From the NCBI GenBank assembly GCA_038207585.1, contig JBBQZP010000034.1, forward strand, positions 1 through 35,513: a stretch of 35,513 nt of DNA, read 5' to 3'. The notes beneath the pieces are model-generated. The model searched no databases, was not told the origin of the DNA, and was given only the letters and a program-made list of their open reading frames with translations. Made by a program: the position numbers and the translations under genes. Below, in pieces: positions 32,541 to 35,513 of the stretch (its first letter is position 1; each line of letters starts with the position of its first letter). The stretch is from JBBQZP01 sp038207585 (lineage in GTDB: Bacteria > Pseudomonadota > Alphaproteobacteria > Rhodobacterales > Rhodobacteraceae).

Positions 32541-33308
32541 ATGTCCGAGAATGACGACGACGGCCGCTACCGCGCCCCCGCTTTGGACAAGGGGTTGGAC
32601 ATGATCGAACTTCTTGCCGCCCGCGAAGAGGGCATGACGCTGAAAGACATATCGGGTGCCCTGAACCGTTCGCCGACCGAGCTTTACCGGATGCTGGACC
32701 GCTTGGCGCGCCGGGGCTATGTGTCGCGTCAGGGAGATACCTATGCGCTGACGATGAAGCTGTTTTTGCTGGCCCATCTGCGCCCCCCGATCCGTCGTCT
32801 GGTCAGTCAGGCCATGCCGCAGATGCGCCGGTTCACCAATACGGCTGAACAAGCCTGCCATCTGGTCAAATATGACCGGGGTGATCTGGTGGTGATCGCG
32901 CAGGTCGAGGCCCCCGGCTATTGGGGCGTGACCATCCGGGTGGGTGCGCAAATCGGGTTGGTCAATTCGGGGTCTGGCCATGTGATCCTGGCTTTTGCAT
33001 CTGCGGAAGAACGCGCGCTGATGTTTGAAGAACACGAACCCATGCCCTATGAAGTTGCGCCGCCTGACCTGGACCAGCGCCTAGCCGATGTGGCCCTGCA
33101 TCGTTATGAGGCGATGCAAAGCCAGCAAACGCCAACGGTCTGGAACCTTTCGGTGCCCATTATGGGGCCGAACGGAACGGTACTGGCGGCACTGACCTGC
33201 CCCTTTGTGCGCCGCCTTGAAAACCCCGACGCGCCCGACCGCGACCAAGTGCTGGCACTTTTGCGGGACGCGGGCGACGAATTGTCAATGAATTCGGCAG
33301 TATCCTGA
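32541..33308 (+). CDS. IclR family transcriptional regulator
   Basis: A 255-residue regulator. The winged helix is at the N-terminus (LDKGLDMIELLAAREEGMTL, ISGALNRSPTELYRMLDRLA, RGYVSRQGDTYALTMKLFLL), followed by the ligand-binding IclR domain (AEQACHLVKYDRGDLVVIAQ; SGSGHVILAFASAEERALM; NLSVPIMGPNGTVLAALTCP). IclR proteins sense small acids or sugar-derived metabolites and control neighbouring catabolic genes. ATG 32541 follows AGGTG; the frame extends to 32481 but lacks a ribosome site. It is the only regulator in the island and therefore the probable controller of the sugar operon and of the CaiB gene. Confidence 0.92.
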   Translation: MSENDDDGRYRAPALDKGLDMIELLAAREEGMTLKDISGALNRSPTELYRMLDRLARRGYVSRQGDTYALTMKLFLLAHLRPPIRRLVSQAMPQMRRFTNTAEQACHLVKYDRGDLVVIAQVEAPGYWGVTIRVGAQIGLVNSGSGHVILAFASAEERALMFEEHEPMPYEVAPPDLDQRLADVALHRYEAMQSQQTPTVWNLSVPIMGPNGTVLAALTCPFVRRLENPDAPDRDQVLALLRDAGDELSMNSAVS

Positions 33309-33317
33309 AGTCGCCAC

Positions 33318-33356
33318 AGGGTTTGGACCCTAGCCCCGGTCGCTGCATCGGGCGTT
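33318..33356 (+). terminator. Possible terminator after the IclR gene
   Basis: A 5-bp stem AGGGT / ACCCT is followed by a second imperfect hairpin (GCCCCG ... CGGGC) and TTTTAT. Neither stem is strong, and the pair may act together. Confidence 0.4.
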
Positions 33357-33489
33357 TTATTGGCCATTTCTTTCGCCCGATGGCAGATTTGGACTTGCGG
33401 GACACTTCCATAAATGAAAAGATTATTTACCAACGAAAGCCAATATGATCGCCAATAGCGGCGAAAGATCGCGCCGAGGAGAGAGCGAC

Positions 33490-34653
33490 GTGACACAGAC
33501 CGAGGCCGTTTTGCCGCTTGATGGGTTGATCGTGCTGGACATGAGCCAGTTTCTGTCAGGCCCCTATTGCTCGCTGCGCTTGGCCGACATGGGCGCGCGG
33601 GTGATCAAGATCGAGCGACCCGATGGCGGCGATCTGTCACGCAGTCTGTATCTGTCTGATACCGAAATTGGCGGCGATTCAACGATTTTCCATGCGATCA
33701 ACCGGGGCAAGGAAAGCCTTGCAATTGATCTGAAAAAGCCGGCCGATCTTGCGGCTCTGCGCAAACTGATTACCAGCGCCGATGTGCTGATCCAGAATTT
33801 CCGCCCCGGCGTGATCGAACGGCTGGGGTTGTATTATGACGCGGTCAAGGCAATCAACCCCCGGCTGGTCTATGCCTCGATCAGCGGTTACGGCGACGAA
33901 GGCCCTTGGGTTTCCCGCCCCGGCCAAGACCTTTTGGCACAGGCGCGGTCTGGCGTGATGTGGTTGAACGGCGACGAAGATCAGGGGCCGGTGCCCTTTG
34001 GTCTGGCGATTGCCGATATGCTGGCGGGGGCGGCGTGTTGTCAGGGTATTCTGGCGGGCCTTGTGCGGCGCGGCATTTCAAACCAGGGGATGCATGTGCA
34101 GACCAGCCTGATTGAGGCTTTGGTTGATTTCCAGTTCGAAGTGTTGACCACCCATCTTAACGATGGCCGCCGCCTGCCGAAACGATCTGATTTCCGCAGC
34201 GCTCATGCCTATCTTTCGGCGCCTTACGGGGTTTATCAAACCGCTGACGGCTGGCTTGCCATTGCAATGACGCCGCTGGCAAAGCTGGCGGGACTGATGC
34301 AGATCGACGGTCTTTCGCCCTATCTAGACGACCCGAAACTGGCATTCACCCAGCGCGATACCATCAAACGGCTGATCGCCGAACAGGTCGTCACCAGGTC
34401 GGTTGACGATTGGCTTTCGGTGCTGGAGCCTGCCGATATCTGGTGCGCGCGGGTGATGGATTGGGCCGCCCTGCTGGAATCCGAAGGGTTCCGCACGCTG
34501 GACATGCTGCAAACCGTCACGCGCGCCGATGGTGTGTCGATCGAAACCACCCGCGTACCCTTGCGCCTCAACGGCCAACGCCCTGCGAACACGGCGGCGG
34601 CCCCGCTGATCGGCGCGCATTCCGCCGCGATCCGTGCGGAGTTCGGGCTGTGA
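33490..34653 (+). CDS. CaiB/BaiF family CoA-transferase
   Basis: A type III CoA-transferase of 387 residues. N-terminal GLIVLDMSQFLSGPYCSLRL, ADMGARVIKIERPDGGD, NRGKESLAIDLKKPADL, VLIQNFRPGVIERLG and the region around PFGLAIADMLAGA, where D176 is the catalytic Asp that carries the CoA anhydride, are all present. Such enzymes move CoA between organic acids. The GTG at 33490 follows GAGGAGAG at the right distance and is preferred to an ATG at 33445. The stop overlaps the GTG of the next gene. Its presence by the MaoC genes suggests that an acyl-CoA intermediate is processed in this island. Confidence 0.92.
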   Translation: MTQTEAVLPLDGLIVLDMSQFLSGPYCSLRLADMGARVIKIERPDGGDLSRSLYLSDTEIGGDSTIFHAINRGKESLAIDLKKPADLAALRKLITSADVLIQNFRPGVIERLGLYYDAVKAINPRLVYASISGYGDEGPWVSRPGQDLLAQARSGVMWLNGDEDQGPVPFGLAIADMLAGAACCQGILAGLVRRGISNQGMHVQTSLIEALVDFQFEVLTTHLNDGRRLPKRSDFRSAHAYLSAPYGVYQTADGWLAIAMTPLAKLAGLMQIDGLSPYLDDPKLAFTQRDTIKRLIAEQVVTRSVDDWLSVLEPADIWCARVMDWAALLESEGFRTLDMLQTVTRADGVSIETTRVPLRLNGQRPANTAAAPLIGAHSAAIRAEFGL

Positions 34654-35513
34654 CCCGGCTGAAGGGCATGACGTGGAGCCACCCGCGCGGCATTGATCCG
34701 ATGGTCGCCTGTTCGGCAATCTGGGCGCAGAAAACGGGGGTGCAGATTGATTGGGAAAAGCGGTCCTTGCAGGATTTCGAGAGCTTTCCGGTCGAAGAAC
34801 TTGCCCGCGCCTATGATCTGATCGTGATTGACCACCCGCACGTTGGGCAAATCACTCAGGAAGGCTGCCTTGCGCCGCTGGACATCCCGGGCCGTGAGGC
34901 CGAGCGTGCCGCGCTAAGCGCAGGTTCCGTCGGCGCAAGCTATCCCAGCTATTTCTGGCGCGATCACCAATGGGCCTTTCCGATTGATGCCGCAACCCAG
35001 GTGCTGGCATGGCGGCCCGATCTGCTAGAGGCCCCGCCAACGTCTTGGGCCGAAGTCGTGACGCTGGCCCGCCAGGGCCGTGTGCTGCTGCCGCTGCGCC
35101 CGCCGCATTCGCTGATGTCGTTGTACACTTTGGCGGGCAATCTGGGCGTGCCGTGCAAGGTTACGGGCGATGCGCTGATTGACACCGTGGTTGGCACCCA
35201 AGTGTGGGACATGCTGCGCGAGATTGCCGATCTGATCGACCCCGCCTGCGCGCAGATGGACCCGATTGCGGTGTTTGAGGAAATGGCTCGGTCCGGTTCA
35301 AACATTGCCTGTGCGCCGCTGATCTATGGCTATGTGAACTATGCCATTCCCGGTTTCCGCCCCAACCTTATCCGCTTTGCCGATATGCCTATCGCGGGGC
35401 GACATGGCCCGACAGGGTCGGCGCTGGGTGGCACGGGCATTGCGGTTTCGGCATTTTCAAAGGCCAAGGATCAGGCGATTGATTTCGCTTACTGGATTGC
35501 CAGTGGCGAGGTT
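34650..35513 (+). CDS. Extracellular solute-binding-like protein without signal peptide (runs off the window)
   Basis: A frame open from GTG 34650 to the window end (288 codons). It resembles ABC-transporter carbohydrate receptors: AYDLIVIDHPHVGQITQEGC (hinge-like), FPIDAATQVLAWRPDLLEAP, PTSWAEVVTLARQGRVLLPL and, near the end, GPTGSALGGTGIAVSAFSKA then DQAIDFAYWIASG. The N-terminus MTRLKGMTWSHPRGIDPMVA has no signal peptide, so as written the protein stays in the cytoplasm. It is coupled to the CoA-transferase gene by a GTGA overlap. It may be a ligand-binding or sensor protein rather than a transport receptor; a further start upstream is excluded by the gene before it. Confidence 0.75.
   Translation, partial: MTRLKGMTWSHPRGIDPMVACSAIWAQKTGVQIDWEKRSLQDFESFPVEELARAYDLIVIDHPHVGQITQEGCLAPLDIPGREAERAALSAGSVGASYPSYFWRDHQWAFPIDAATQVLAWRPDLLEAPPTSWAEVVTLARQGRVLLPLRPPHSLMSLYTLAGNLGVPCKVTGDALIDTVVGTQVWDMLREIADLIDPACAQMDPIAVFEEMARSGSNIACAPLIYGYVNYAIPGFRPNLIRFADMPIAGRHGPTGSALGGTGIAVSAFSKAKDQAIDFAYWIASGEV

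Overview
The window looks like the chromosome or a large replicon of a Rhodobacteraceae-type alphaproteobacterium (Roseobacter/Rhodobacter relatives). Reasons: high GC, tightly packed operons with ATGA overlaps, XdhB/XdhC sequences close to what I remember of the Rhodobacter proteins, a Zur-ZnuABC block, a DMGDH-type oxidoreductase with a GcvT tail, and a recurring intergenic element with the core GAGGATATTT followed by an A-rich tail. I saw no rRNA, tRNA, CRISPR array, IS element, integrase or phage gene.

Layout. (1) 1-7001, plus strand: the 3' half of xdhB, then xdhC and a complete BMP-type nucleoside/purine ABC transporter (ATPase, two permeases, binding protein) ending in a strong terminator. 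xdhB lacks its N-terminal half and seems to carry a frameshift at its start. (2) 7122-11874: a LysE exporter plus a small monooxygenase-like protein on the minus strand; a D-arginine-dehydrogenase-like flavoenzyme, a DUF938 methyltransferase and a GH25 lipoprotein on the plus strand; and a lone HNH endonuclease on the minus strand. (3) 12023-17308: a DMGDH/SARDH-like enzyme (minus), a DUF2946-PepSY pair (plus) and an unrecognised secreted or anchored protein (minus). (4) 17395-20350: zur-znuC-znuB divergent from znuA, with a palindromic Zur box between them. (5) 20351-20800: a stretch without a supported gene. (6) 20801-35513: a large catabolic island.

The island is the most interesting part. 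A divergent lactonase-like amidohydrolase faces a 12-gene plus-strand operon: a CUT1 sugar transporter (binding protein, two permeases, ATPase), an enolase-superfamily acid-sugar dehydratase, a RhaM-type mutarotase, a Gfo/Idh/MocA dehydrogenase, a MaoC protein, two split pieces of a UxaA-type dehydratase, an SDR and an FAH-family hydrolase. Mutarotase, dehydrogenase, lactonase, dehydratase, 2-keto-3-deoxy-L-fuconate-dehydrogenase-like SDR and diketo-acid hydrolase make up a non-phosphorylative 6-deoxy-hexose (L-fucose or L-rhamnose type) pathway that would yield pyruvate and lactate. The MaoC gene, a second converging MaoC, a 123-residue unknown, an IclR regulator, a CaiB/BaiF CoA-transferase and a binding-protein homologue without a signal peptide do not belong to that textbook pathway. 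They suggest a CoA-thioester or otherwise modified branch. Both MaoC proteins have altered hydratase motifs, and the second UxaA piece lacks the usual C-terminal catalytic domain.
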